A DNA stretch of 64,000 nucleotides from Macrocybe gigantea (GCA_011319805.1 SJRY01000171.1:62001-126000); one strand, 5' to 3'. Counted from the first letter of the stretch, positions 35,459 to 47,764 are shown. A program made the numbers and translations. The notes: a model not told the origin generated them from the letters alone.

Positions 35459-37710
35459 ATGGCTACGGAGAATAACAGCTACATCGTCAAAGGTATGCAT
35501 TCGTTCGGTGCCTCTCGTTTGCGCGCGACGTAACGCTTCTTCGTTCCCGTCCAATGAAGACTCGATCAAAGTCGTAGAGCGATTCTTCGATCTGCCCTTG
35601 AACTACGACGATCCAGATGGCAAGAAGATTCGCGTGTTCGCGCGGCAGATGATACCGCTCGAAAAAGCCAAGACGTCGTCGGAGCAGGATAAGCTTCCAT
35701 TTCGTGCGTGTCGTCGCATGATCGTGCCATCGCCGTTTTAGCGCAGCGGAACTGATTGGAGACTAGTCGTGTACCTTCAAGGTTCGTTGCCTTGGGTTTG
35801 TTTCTGGAACCGTGATTTGGGCTGGGACTGACGAGGTTCTTGAATGGACCATAGGAGGGCCAGGATTTGAAGTCAGCTTGAGCGCTGCAGCAAAGCTTGC
35901 GCCGTTGGTGAGAACGCATACTGAAATAGTAATCACACAGGAACACTCACTCCGCCTTTTGGTATGGTCAGATTCATGAACAAGGATACCAGGTGTGTGT
36001 TTTTTTTTTTCCTTTTGGTTCGTGGTCCCAGCAGTCCCTTCGTTGTTTTGAAACTGCCTTTGTTTCAAGACGCTCTGGCTGGATCCTCGCGGCACAGGTC
36101 TCAGCACACCTTTTTCGGCCGACTTGTTGTCCCACGTAGGAAGCACGGACCAGGAAATCTTCGAGTACCTCAAGCACTTCCGCGCAGACAATATCGATAT
36201 GTATGTTCTCTTCTCCTCCAGAACAATCCTGACCCGATTGAAATGCATGTGAAGTCAGAGACTGCGAGGCGATCAGGAAGATCTTGTTGAGCCACGTCGA
36301 GGACCCAGAACTCCAGAAATGGACGATTCTCGGGCAAAGCTTTGGCGGGTTTTGCGCGTTGACGTATCTCTCGTTCTTCCCTGAGGGCCTGAAGGAGGTT
36401 TTCATCACGGGAGGACTCGCCCCACTGGGGGACCAGCCAGATCCAGTGTATCGAGATTTGACCAGTGTGTCTGGTCCCACCCTCTCACTTTCTTACCTCC
36501 TCTGATGCAGCTTGTCGCTTTCTTTCTTTATTTCAGAAAAGATCATCGAGCGGAATGAGATATTTTACAAAAAGTACCCGTCTGATATCAAACGCGTAAG
36601 TTGTTTTGAAGCCGGCCTTTCTGATATCGCTTGTGGATCCTGATTCACGTGAACGTGGGTAGGTCAAGGATATACTTGCATTCCTTGATGCGAATCAGGT
36701 CGAACTTCCCAATGAAGGACTTCTGACTCCAGACCGGTTTTTGCAGCTCGGGATCAAGTTTGGTTCAAAAGGTGAGCTAACAGTGATCGTGTACTTCTCA
36801 ACTCATCCAGCAGAGACTCATGTTGAAAACACTAGGAGGAATTGACCAGGTCCACGGTAGGATGGTGCAACAATTTGTTGAGTCTTCATCTGATTATTGT
36901 CGGCAGAACTGATCCGTCGAGCGGCGAACGACCTTGAGCTCTTTGGGCAGCTCTCCTACAATCTTCTAGAGCATGTGCAATCTCAGCAAGGGATGGATGG
37001 CAATCCAATATATGCCATCCTGCACGAGCCAATTTATTGCCAAGGGTGAGCGTCTCTATTTCCTTGTCCGCGATCCTGTCTCACATCCGAATGGAAAAAG
37101 ACAAGCCGCAAATTGGTCTGCACACCGAGTTCTGGACGATTGTCCGCAGTTCCTGTGGTCTCGGATGAAAACGGTGGACGATCCGTCGCAACCGGTTTAC
37201 TTTACTGGGGAAATGGTAGCTTCTCCTACGTGACACGTTTCATTTCTGGCTTCTGATGTGCTGAGACCGCAATTCAAGGTGTTCCCATCCATGTTCAATG
37301 ACTACAAGAACCTTCGTCCGTTAAAGGGTGCGGCAGACCTCATCGCGCAGTATGACGGTTGGCCAAGGCTCTATGATCTCGAGCAACTCGCTCGAAACGA
37401 GGTCAAAGTTACCGCCGCGACGTACGTCACAGCAGACATTTCCCATATTCAACTGCTGAAGCGCTGACCTCTGATATCCCTTTCCCATAGCTACTACGAC
37501 GATATGTAAGTGTCTCTCCTTGTCCTCGTGCCCGCGCTGTGCAAATTTACAACAGGTATGTCGAGTTTAACAACGCGCAAAGGACGGCCAAAGCCGTGAA
37601 GAATGTCGAGCAGTACATCACGAATCAGCTCTTCCACGGAGCGGTGCGGACGGATACAGAGGACGTTCTCAAAGCGCTGTTCAGATTGTCGAAGCGTGAA
37701 TATGACTAGT
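35459..37710 (+). CDS. Proline iminopeptidase-like alpha/beta hydrolase (peptidase S33)
   Basis: Predicted cytosolic aminopeptidase releasing N-terminal proline. About thirteen exons from ATG 35459. Order: SIKVVERFFDLPLNYDDPDG; LVYLQGGPGFE (the GGPG oxyanion loop); TLWLDPRGTGLSTPF; DCEAIRKILLSH; GQSFGGFCALTYLSFFPEGL, the nucleophile elbow with catalytic Ser; LRPLKGAADLIAQYDGWPRL; YYDDMYVEFNNAQ (likely catalytic Asp); and NQLFHGAVRTDTEDVLKAL (likely catalytic His). It ends LSKREYD. This is the full prolyl aminopeptidase layout, including a long cap domain between Ser and Asp (ERNEIFYKKYPSDIKR to YFTGEM). No signal peptide. The intron after the ...NIDI codon uses the TCAG acceptor about 36256; the nearby AAG acceptor would break the frame. 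All other splice phases close. Confidence 0.9.
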
Positions 37711-38414
37711 TTTCCCTTCGTCGCGATGTCTGGAATATGGAATTCGAGGCGATTGGACTCTGATCATCACAACGCTGTACTATGTGAAGTAGACTTCTTC
37801 CTGAATATCCAAGATTGCGACGGTCAGCGGTCTTCAATGGTTCTGCACGTACATAACTTCCGTTCTATCACTACCAAGGACAAGTCAAACAAACTGGCAA
37901 AAAACGATTCCCGTGATTGGCCCCCCATTCTACTCTGCGCTCTGGAAGAATAGGGCTGTGATATGCCGCGACATGCTGCCCAGAATTTCGGCGCAGATTC
38001 GGACGACGACGAGGCCGGGGTTTGTATGGCGATTTGACTTCTCAGTTGTCGGTCGTGAGCTCATATGTTCGCTCGTGTATGCCGAATATTTGGTATACGA
38101 ACAAGCTTAAGGATGCTAACTTTCGGGACGCTGTCGACTTTCCAAGTCTGCGGCGCTTTGTATATATTAGGCGCCATTAAATAAGCGATTCTCGTGTTCA
38201 AGCCACGAGGATTTTTAGACTGACATATGTGCGTCAACCAGGACAGGAAGATTTGTTGAAGCTTGAATCGATCCGAAAGTACCCCTCTCGCGTCTGGTGC
38301 AGGGTCGCGTTCGTTCAGGACTTACTTAGTCAATTTGGTGGAGCCTGCTCAAGATTTTACACATGTACGATAGCTGCAAACGCGAAGAATGACCATGGAA
38401 ATTGTATGTAGCAA
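37711..38414. other. Intergenic, convergent 3' ends, no gene seen
   Basis: Between the S33 hydrolase and the first unknown-family gene, which converge. Short frames only. Confidence 0.5.
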
Positions 38415-39777
38415 TTAAAAGCGACCGACCGAAACCGGGTCTTGGACACTAGTTTCCCCCACTATTGCCCTAAGACGGTCGAGCTCAGCAGCCATCGCTA
38501 CTATCAAGTTGTTCGTCTCTTCGTTTGCTTTCTTCTCGGTCATCCTCGTGTCCAGCTACGTGATATAAGATCAGCCGGTATCGTAGCAAAAGACGAATCG
38601 GTATACATACTATGACGGAAAACCCTCGCTTCAATACCTCGTACTCCTTGAGTATGTTGTCAACTTCTTCGTCTTCGATCTGTCCGACTGGAAGGGTCTT
38701 CCAGCAACCTTTACGCAACTTGGTGGAAATTCGCGGCGAGGTCTTTAGGCTCTTTTCTATCTCCGAAGTCGGAGAGAACTTTTTGACTTCGGTCGGTTTC
38801 TCTTTCGTGCCCCTCTGCACCGTGTATGATTCTTTGCCTACGACACGCTTGAGAGTTTCGGAGATGATGTCGGCATACCAGAAACACTGCTGATGAAAAA
38901 GACGGTACTTGTCGAAGCTGGAGTGTGTGGCACACACGACAAGGAAGAAGTCGAGAAAAGAGGGTCTCCGGTCTCCGTCAAAGGTCACCATCTCGATCAC
39001 GTCATAGGCGTCAGCTTCGTCGTGACGCCAACCCTGCCGAAAGGTGACCTGGTCTTTGGCCTCCCAAGTCGTGGAACTGGCTGAAGAGGTTCGCAAGACG
39101 TTGAGCAAGAACGACGTGTTGGGATGCAAAGATGGAGAGTAGTCAGAGTCGGAGCTGGAATCAAGTGATGGCATAGCAAGGGGATCCCCAGACTTGGAAT
39201 CCCTGACATTCTTCACGTACAGATCCATACGTTTCCTCGCCCATACGCGGTCTGGGTCCGTGGTGCGGTCGGTCAAAACGGTGAGGAACGGTTCGCCGTC
39301 GGGAGAAATGACGTCGACTACAATGGCTTCGTGGCCAACACCCTTTCTCTTCTTGAGAAAATGCAAGGCGTGGACCTCGAGATTTGGGAACGTCACATCG
39401 AGGATGTCCAGAGGCTTGGAAATCGAGAGAGAGTTGCGAAGCGACGCCTCCCAAACCTCCACGAGGATGGGTTTGTTGAGATGTAGCACGATGGGTCGGA
39501 CAAGATCTGCAAAGGCGGAGTCGATGTTTTCCTTTGGTCGCATGGTGTTCAATATGTTGCGTAAGAACTTGAGGAGTCGTCGAAGAATGGCAGGAAAGTG
39601 TGGGCGAGAAACTAAAGAGGAGCGCAGCTTCCGAGGAGCCTCACAGTCCATGGCTTGCAAACTGTGGAGGGCTTTTATGTGGAAACTGGCCACAGAGAAA
39701 TAGGTCGCAATGGCGCGCAGCACAGTCAGACCAACACCCTGATGAGATGGAGATGAAAGCAAGCTCGCGGTAGGCAT
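38415..39777 (-). CDS. Unknown family with C-terminal coiled coil, member 1
   Basis: Not recognised. Read leftwards from ATG 39775-39777. One long exon of about 400 residues, then an intron near 38565-38617 and a short last exon. Segments shared with member 2 at 42508-43777: LRNSLSISKPLDILD, a LEVHALHFLKKRK strand, HEAIVVDVISPDGEPFLTVL followed by TDR, FLDFFLVVCATHSSFDKYRL followed by FHQQCFWYADII, KFSPTSEIEKSLKT, LRKGCWKTLPVG and ILKEYEVLKRGF. If the intron is not removed the frame runs on to an unrelated 30-residue end. If spliced, the last exon reads LDTRMTEKKANEETNNLIVA, MAAELDRLRAIVGET and ends SVGRF, a clear heptad-like coiled coil. No signal peptide, membrane span or catalytic motif. 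I associate such HxxCFWYAD-type proteins with lineage-specific Agaricomycete expansions, but no function is known to me. Confidence 0.65.
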
Positions 39778-40979
39778 GAGGCCGTCCAAGCAACTCAGGT
39801 GCTTAGCGCCGACGACATTGACGGGTCAATGGTGATTAGATCGTTCCAGTGATCTGGATTCCATCTCCTGACGAATAAAAGGGCTTATTGAGCGGTTGAG
39901 GAGAAGGACAGGGTACAAAAGGGTCCGAACGGCTTGCAATGACGTGTAATCAGGCCATCGTGAAAGTTTGTGAGCGCTTCAGTTCCTTAAATCGACGAGG
40001 CGACCAACGGGCGTCATAACTTCATCTCAGCGTCTCTTTAGCACGCATGATCGGTTGCACATACCGAAAACTGCAACAAGAGGGCCTTTTGGCCAGCATC
40101 CCTGAATCAGGCAGGGCCTTTTACGAAGAGGTTGGTATCCGATAGGCCTAGGCGCCCACACACCCGAGCTGCGGGACTGATCGAGACAAGCGCCTCCATG
40201 GTAGTGTTGTTGGCAGAAGTCATGGTCTGCTATTTTACTAAACAATTCTGGCAGAATTCGACGCGGGCTTGGCACAATTCAGAATATACAGTACTGTTAT
40301 TTGTGATCCTGTCCAGGCCCTAATCAAGTGGTCTTATCCACGGAGAACGTGATATGTAAAACCATTGAAGCTGATTATTCGAAACGCAAATGGACGGCAA
40401 CTGAGGCCTAGATCGGACTTGCAGGCCATGATCGTTAGATCGTTCGCAGATACCGGATACTCAGCCAAACGAGAGCAAAAATACGGGGACCCTCTCCGCC
40501 GTTTACGATCCAACCTCTTGGGATACAGCGAGTTTGACATGAGCCAGTCCCACGTCCGAGATAAACAACATCACACCAGCGCCGATTCCTACAAGAGATT
40601 CTGCGTTGCATGAGCGAGTGTATAGCAGTACCGAACAACGAACTCCCCAGACGGGCAAGTTCGCAAACTCGACAATGATTGTTCTTATCCTCAACCGTCT
40701 GCATTGGACAGTCTTCGGAGTGTAGCTATGTATGCACCCTGGTTTCCATCAAAAAGCCGCGTCGCGATGCGGCTTCGCGGAAAGTCTGTGGCTCAGTCGA
40801 GATGGTTACAAGTCAGGTCAGGTTGCAGTCCATCTATGTTGCGATGATTTTGCAGGAGACGGAGGACCTGAATGGATTATATTCACGACTTTCACGTCCT
40901 TCTCACCAGAGCTGGCCTCCCCCATTACCGACCCATCCCATTCCCCTCGTAAAAATCGCCGGACGACCATAATTCGAAA
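39778..40979. other. Intergenic, no gene seen
   Basis: About 1.2 kb between the divergent unknown-family member 1 and the secreted-protein candidate. Only short frames without coding character. Confidence 0.45.
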
Positions 40980-42034
40980 ATGCGGTCACTTTCCTGTCAC
41001 GTTCCAGTCGTCTTTTTGGCTCTGTGCCCGATCTTCGCTTGGAGCTCACCATTCCCTGCGATGGAGAAAACACTGAAAGCGCGAGGGGACGCTATTCCAG
41101 CTGCTCAGGGGCAAGGCCAAGCTAATCTGGCAGACAAACGCATTTTCCGCACCGATGAGGAACTAGACAATGCCCAGGAAGTATTTAGGACGAAACCAAT
41201 GCAAGTGATCTTTACTGTCGCCTCTGTCGCATGCAGCTGAGTTCGCAACATTGTGTCCAGATGCGGGAACTACCCGGGCGTGAAGACAAACTCAGCGAAG
41301 CTGACAGAAGCTGAGTGTGGAGCGAAAATGGGTTCAGCTCTGGTTTTGGGCATCAAGTTCCTCGAGTGCGATCCTCCCCCACAAGAGGAAATAGGGAAGG
41401 TACCTGCTTCTGGGTAGACGTCCATGTGGAGCGTGAATCGAAGCCGCTCGTGATCCACGAGCTTAAAGACTTGGAAGACATCAAAAAACAGTACATCGCC
41501 ACACCAACGTGAGTAAGGCTGCACCGCGTATTGAGGACAGATTGGAAGCTAGTTAAGGTGTAAACATGTACCAGGAATAAAGACGAACGGAAGACCGGGG
41601 CATTCTGCGAGGTCCTGCATGACCAGTGTTGACGGCCGCGTATCCAGACTGGTCATTGGCATGCGCCATGGCGAGAAATGCCTGGCGCGCAATGACATGG
41701 CTACGCGAAGGAGGGGGTTCGAAGTTATCGTGACATGCTGGTACATCACTTACGAACTGGAAGCGAAACCAAAACGGCGTCGTGGTTCAGGCAGCCGCGC
41801 CTCCAGGCCGAATCGGAATTCGGAAGCAGGACAGGGAGCGTCGAAGAAAAAAGTCAAGAAAAGATCGGCAGCAAAAAAAGTCGGGGAAAGTTCATCTGCC
41901 GACAAAGTAGAGGAACGTTCGCCTGCGGATAGAGTAAAGGAAAATTCGTCGACGGCAAATTCGGGATGGGTGGCGATAAATACTGAAGAGGGTCGAAGGA
42001 TAGAAGCAGACAGGCTTCGAAAGAATCGTCCATG
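40980..42034 (+). CDS. Candidate secreted protein with Lys-rich repeats, structure unresolved
   Basis: ATG 40980 opens a plausible signal peptide (MRSLSCHVPVVFLALCPIFA), followed by RGDAIPAAQGQGQANLAD and RIFRTDEELDNAQEVF. Further coding-like blocks are CGNYPGVKTNSAKLTEAE with GSALVLGIKFLECDPP (41260-41400) and WVDVHVERESKPLVIHELKD with LEDIKKQY (41413-41512, ending at a GTGAGT donor). Last comes a Lys/Ser/Ala-rich frame to 42034 containing near-repeats SADKVEERS and PADRVKENS. These blocks lie in different frames and I found no splice set joining them all cleanly, so this may be one gene with base errors, two genes, or a decayed gene. Function unknown. Confidence 0.35.
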
Positions 42035-42507
42035 ATGCATCATGTGTTGGAATACGACCGTGACGCCAATGTCACTTGTCATGCCGATGCTGCGCCCGCC
42101 GCCATCCGCTGGCTAAAATAAAAGGAAGAAATTTTTTATTTACTAATTTAGAGTACAAACTGTGTATTTAAGCGCCCGAAAATCATAGAGTACGGGCGCG
42201 CGTTTTCCCACCCGCCAATCGTCTCTCTTCGTTGCCGCGCCGTCATCCTCGGCTAATTTTATCATCATGAGCAACCCTCGGGTAGACCTAGGGTATCACA
42301 GCGATACCGGCATAACTGTGCGCTTTCACTATGCCACTCAATGCATCGCCTGCGGCCATAGGAGGACAACCTGTCAGCCCAAAGTTCTGATCGTGACTCC
42401 TTTAGCTGTCTAGCGGAAGTGCATATGGGTTTTGACCACATAGCTCGAATTTGAAAGATAGCACATACAGCTCTGGAACGATGCGGACGAGAAAATATGC
42501 GTGACAT

Positions 42508-43777
42508 TTAAAACAGATCAGATCGGAACCGTTCCTCCAAACCATTCTTGCGCAGAAAGGCCATCATGCGCTCGCTTTCGGCTTTGTTGCGCTCGCTTTC
42601 GGCTTTGTAACGCTCTTTTTCGGCTTTGTTATGTTCGTTCTCTCCTTGCAGTGCCACCATCAAATTTCTTGCCTCCTCCTGCTTCCTTTGATCAGCATCT
42701 CTCTTCTCCAGCTACGTGCCGCATCATCAGAGCGGTGTCACAGGAGATGGGGAATGTGCGTACTATCGCGGCAAACTCCTCTTTAAGTACCTCGTACTGC
42801 TTGATCACGTTCTTCACTTCCTGATTTTCGGCCTCTCCGAGCGGGATTGTCATCCAGCAACCTTTCCGTACTTTGCGGGGCACTTTGCCCTTAATTGTCT
42901 TCAACTTCTCCACAATTTCTGCCGTGGGCGAGAAAACCTTGGTTTCGGTGGGTTTGTCGCTCTTCACGACCTCGCATGCCTCTGGTCCGGCGACATGCTG
43001 CAAAGCTTTGCTGACGATATCAGCGTACCAGAAACACTGCTGATGGAGGAGATGGTATATGTCACAGCTCTCGTGCGTGGCACGGACGAGGAGAAAAAAG
43101 TCAAGGAGGGTCGGACGATGCCCTTTAAACGTCACATGCTCGATGCAGCTGTAGGAAGACATTTTGTCATAGATGTTGCCCTCCCAGAACTTGACCCAAT
43201 CACCAGCAATGAAGCTCGGTGATAACGATCTGGAAGAAGTTCGCATGATACGGGCGATGGTCCTCAGTGGGAGGGATGAAGTGGTGTATACGATGTTGCG
43301 GTAGGCACTGGAATCGGGGGCAGGCAGATCAAAGGTATTCTCGGGTGCAGTGTTCGGATCTGTTAGCATGGCTCTGAACACAGCTAGCCGATTTCTGGAA
43401 GAGACAGAGTCGGAATCGGCATTGCGGTCGGTCATGATGGTGGCGAATGGCGAACCATCAGCAGAAACAATGTGGACCATAAGAGCCTCATGTCCGAGAG
43501 CTTTGGCCTTTTTGAGAAAATATAAAGCCTGGACCTGGAGGTGAGGAAGGATCTCGTCCAGGATTTCAGTATGGACGGAATTCTTGAGGGAATTGCGAAG
43601 CATGGTGTGCCAATCCTCCACTCGAATACGCCTACCGATGTCACCGAGGATTTGTTCAGTCAGCTGAACAAAGTCGGTGTTGGTACTATCCATATTTCGA
43701 CAACGTAAGAAGAGGCCAATGTCTTGAACTTGTCGATACAGGGCTGGGAGGCGGGGAAGGCACTGCTGGAAAACCAT
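42508..43777 (-). CDS. Unknown family with C-terminal coiled coil, member 2
   Basis: Paralogue of the gene at 38415-39777, in the same orientation about 2.7 kb upstream of it. Read leftwards from ATG 43775-43777. Shared blocks: MLRNSLKNSVHTEILDEIL, LQVQALYFLKKAKALGHEAL, MVHIVSADGSPFATIM followed by TDR, LLDFFLLVRATHESCDIYHL followed by LHQQCFWYADIV, KVFSPTAEIVEKLKT, VRKGCWMTIPLG and VIKQYEVLKEEF. The terminal intron (about 42716-42768) sits at the same place as in member 1. After it the last exon encodes LEKRDADQRKQEEARNLMVA and then tandem seven-residue-like units KAEKERY, KAESERN, KAESERM, a strongly charged coiled coil, ending EERFRSDLF. The repeat array is absent in member 1, so the tails differ while the core is conserved. 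No recognised domain, signal or membrane segment. Confidence 0.65.
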
Positions 43778-44206
43778 GGCCGGCAGTCTTTGAGATATTT
43801 AAGAGTAATGGCGATGCCCGTCGCGAATATGCAAAAGACTAGAAAGCTGCAGAGTGCACGTAAGGAAGGGGAGGCACTAAGCCATGCAACAAAGGCGTGT
43901 CAATGTATACTTACTAGGTTCAGGTATATGATCACCGATCATCGATCATCCTTCGCATCCAGCTCTGGCGCCCATCGTTCGTTCCAAATTTCCCACACAC
44001 CAACTGGCTGGCACACCGTGAACCGCAGAAAGGGTGGTCTGATTGTCATGAATATGCTGTACGAAGCAAATGTGAGACCATATAGAGGATGGTCTGTTGT
44101 CCAAGTGTGCCATGAGTTCCATAAAGGCTGATGAAGACGCGGTGAACGTCAAATAATGCCGGTTATGAATGAGGGTCGGCACATCTTGCCTGGGATATGT
44201 CAAGAC

Positions 44207-45358
44207 CTAATTCCGCCTTATGTTCAGGCACGTTTTTAGTGAAGCGCAGTTGTCCTTCCATCCCTGCGAAAGTTTCACTGGGACTCGACTGACCAGAATC
44301 CGTTTGTTAACAACCAGTTGAAGCAGAATCGCTGCGAAATGGGTGCCTGATTGCGATTGCAAATGAGCCACATTGCTCAAGTCTCCGCCATAGCGACCGG
44401 CTGGTGACATCAAAAAGACCGAACCTTTTACAGACCGCAAAGTGAGTGGATGCCCACCTGCTGCTTCTGAGCGTGGATCTATCACCGTTCCAGTTTGGAT
44501 GCAAGATGGCGCTATGCATTCGTCGCACACTTCCAACACCGAATTGTCATGTCTCCCTTCCTTTCTTCGACATTTGCCTGGATTTGGCGGTGACAGCACT
44601 GTGTTGCCTTGCACATCTCTTGTGATCAGTGTGGACGCCCCATCCACCAAAAGGTATATTTTTACAAGGTTTGATCCTGTGAGCACGGATATTGCGTTCT
44701 GACGCTCGCAATTTCAAGTTATTACGTTCAGTTAAGGAGCAACACTTACATTAGAAATGACCATCTTCAAATCCGCGTTTAGGGGGACAAATCAAAACAA
44801 GGAAATCGCCGTCGATTGTGAAATAATGCACCCTAAACATGGATGAGGGATTCTCAAGGACTCAAGGCCTGATGGCGGTGAGTTGGATGTTGTGGATCTG
44901 AATCTTTCACAGAAGTGCAACAAACTCGGAAATGTGCATCTGTGTAGGTTTAAGCTGAATATTTCACTTCGAGGCATGCCACCTCTGGGCATGTTCGATC
45001 GAATACTTTCAACCATGCCCACTTCCAATCCGATTAACGCGAAGATTCGGAGGGTGTCGCATTTGTGGCGAAGAAGGCAAAGTCAACTAAAAGCTTGAGG
45101 TCATCGTGAGTGATGGGAATTGGGAACCCCGGTGCAGATGAACGCCACGGTCGAGTCGCGACATCGAATGGAAACGCTGTTAGACGTCAAAAATCCCGCT
45201 ACGATGCGTAAAGGATAAAGAGGAAAAGTAAAACATGTACGTATGTCGCGTGTATCTGACACAGGGAAATACTCGACGCACATCATATCACTCTCCATAT
45301 TTGAGGTCTTCAAGGCAGGCCAATTCTTCTGGAGCATGATTGACATTTCTTTATTCAT
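44207..45358 (-). pseudogene. Possible F-box/LRR-type remnant
   Basis: Three minus-strand stretches have leucine-rich, protein-like composition. One is 45101-45358, with NWPALKTSNMESDMMC. The next is 44792-45028, with SLNLHRCTFPSLLHFCERF and GLESLRIPHPCLG. The third is 44207-44686, with VLEVCDECIAPSCIQTG and FAAILLQLVVNKRILVSR. The 'SLxLxxCxFPSLLxFxxxF' and 'LESLxI' cadence resembles the LRR half of Agaricomycete F-box proteins. No ATG-anchored F-box was found, and the pieces do not join by obvious introns. It is either a degraded copy or a gene whose start I cannot see. Confidence 0.3.
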
Positions 45359-45828
45359 ATTGGGGAATAGTCTTGTCTTTCTAGGGCTTTCGGTGCCGGC
45401 AGTCGTTCACGATGGACTTATGGGCGGGCTGCCTAATTAAACTTGATTTATGGGCGGGCTGTGCAATGAAGGGCACCAGTTGTCCAATTCTGCACACCGC
45501 ATTGTGAAACAATTTTTTGAAATAAATCCTCGGGAACTGGAAGTTTCACGAAAGTCCCGAATATCATACCTGCGTCTTCAGGAACATGTGTCGCATGGCT
45601 GACTTGGTACCATGTAAGCGGTCGATGCTGCGTCACATAAAGGTTGTGATTAACTTTATGGAATGCGTCGATTAGTTTTGCTGCCCAAAGCATTGGTTTG
45701 TATATGCCTCGGTTGAATCTGTACAGTGCGTGCGGCCTCGACGTGTCGTTCTTAATTGTCCTTGTGAAATACAGACTAACTTGACGCTGGATCAGCCTTT
45801 TTGTTCTTGCAATCCGTGCTCGTCGCAA

Positions 45829-47475
45829 TGGCGACCACGCTCCAAATTCACAATTCCGTTTCGATACATCCGCGCTCCAGGTTTCTCAAGTTAACTGTAA
45901 ATGGACAAGACGTGCCAGTAATTGATGCACGTTCCCGCATTCCGCGTCTATTTTGCACGGCGGTTCTGATCAAGTTTTCTATGAAACTCTACTGCAGTGT
46001 TTGACGGGTAGGGGTACACCCATTTTTCATTCGGGAAGAGCGCAGCAGACATCAAGATCACCTCCACTCGACAATTGCCCATCTGGTGGTTCATAACGAG
46101 CCCATGCAAGAATGGCTACGACGACACGGGAGTCGTAACGTGCAACACGTTTCCCTTTACCATGCTGTCGCTGTAATACCTCATCGTGCGTCTCGCGGGG
46201 GTGGAGGAGCTCGTCCTTGTCGCCGAGCCGCTCGAAACGGACGTGCTGCCGAGATCTGGGACTGGGGTGTGCAACTTCAAGGCGCAGTACGGTGCAGACG
46301 CGTCTGGGGCCCTGTCACGACTGCCTCGTTTGCTCGTGTCATTCGGGATGTGGGGGCCCATGGGCAGGGAAGCGTAGTGAACATCCCGCCTGGCGTGTAC
46401 CGCGTCGGCAATCTCGTGCTGCCGTCGAGCACGGCATTGTACCTCGCCCCTGGGGCTGTTCTGCGTTTTACAGACAATAGGGAGGACTATACAAGGGACT
46501 AGACAAAGGCGTCGCAGGGTCTCGACGGCACGGAGTGGATCAGCACCGTGTATAGTAGTCATGACCTGAAGATGTTTGCGAAGGGGACGATCGATGCACT
46601 CGGAGATGACGCGCAGAAGACGGGAAAGTTATCATGCATGCCCTGGGGCCGATCAATACGACGAAGTTTACGTTTGAGAAGCCGATCATCCATCATGAGG
46701 GCTCGTGGACGTTGCTGCCGACGCGGTCGAGCTATGCCGTGGCCGATCGTGCAGGGATCTTGCGGATGGATTTGGGGGTGAGCAGGTTTTCGCCTCCCGG
46801 AGAGAAATGTGGAACTGAATCGTCTCTCGCAGAATGATGCTATAGACGTGTAAGAGTCGCAGCAGTGAGCAAAGGCATACAAATGTGTCTAGAATTTATG
46901 CTTACGTTTGCTTCTCTTTCCAGTGTCGTGGTCAGACTCAATTGGCATTTCGCTGGACGACCCTTTCGGTACGAAGACTTGGTCCAGGGGACGAAGGTAT
47001 TGCTGTTAAGTATTCGCTACCGCCGCAGGCGCTCCACGATGTGACATTCTCAAACAACTTGGCTTGGACACACTTCCACGGCTTCAAACTCGGTCAAGGC
47101 GTCTGGGAAGACCAAAGCCCTGTGCGATCTGAAGGGGGTAGGGTGTACAATGCCGTGGTCGGATTTGGCATTCATCATGCATGCGTCAGGCCATGAAAAC
47201 CCAGCAGCAGAGCAGAACAGGAATGCACAGTTGGGGATCTGCCGTTCGCGGAGTTCAATTTATGAATATGTCGATCGAGCGTCTTCAAGGTAACAACGAT
47301 GGGCACTAGATGTGGCTTGCAATATTTGTATAGGCTGGTATGCGGATCGTTGGCCCGATTCAGCCAGTGAGCTTGTAGGACATTGCGATGCGCACTCGCG
47401 GGGCAACGGCAGCGCTGACGCGTGGAGTGAACGAGGCGATAGTTAGCGATGTTGAGATATTTGATTTAAGGACAT
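45829..47475 (+). pseudogene. Decayed GH28-like (pectin-lyase-fold) glycoside hydrolase
   Basis: Pieces of one beta-helix glycosidase follow each other in the right order but in changing frames with in-frame stops. They are: an N-terminal beta domain (FLKLTVNGQDVPVIDA; ADIKITSTRQLPIW; LIVRLAGVEELVLVAEPLET), VCNFKAQYGADASGAL, GSVVNIPPGVYRVGNLVLPS followed by TALYLAPGAVLRFTDN, EWISTVYSSHDLKMFAKGTI, INTTKFTFEKPIIHHEGSW, SDSIGISLDDPFGTKTW, LHDVTFSNNLAWTHFHGFKL followed by GQGVWEDQSP, VVGFGIHH, and VSLxDIAMRTRGATAAL near 47380. In intact relatives these give GxxxxP(A/P)GVYxxGxLxL..., a KGTIDGxG turn and the DD catalytic region. The frame is broken many times, and the catalytic-turn segments are eroded, more than base errors would explain. 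A former secreted polysaccharide-degrading enzyme; its exact substrate class is uncertain. Confidence 0.7.
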
Positions 47476-47764
47476 TGGCCGCGCAGCAACGAGTTTTGCG
47501 GAGATGAGCATGACAGAGACCACGTTCTGGTCGCAATGAAAGAAATTTCCGCATATTTTCATGCTATTCTTTCTTTCCGCGAATATGCCTGCCCTAAGTT
47601 CAGACAAACAACGCGTCCACAAAGTCAGTTGAATCATAAATCAGTGTCACACGCGTGACAATGCTTATTCGTCGCGTCTTGTCCTAATACGATAGGGCTC
47701 AGAATAGTGCTGCTCCTCCACCTATCATTTTCGTATCTTATACCGGGGTGCGGGCACTTCAACT

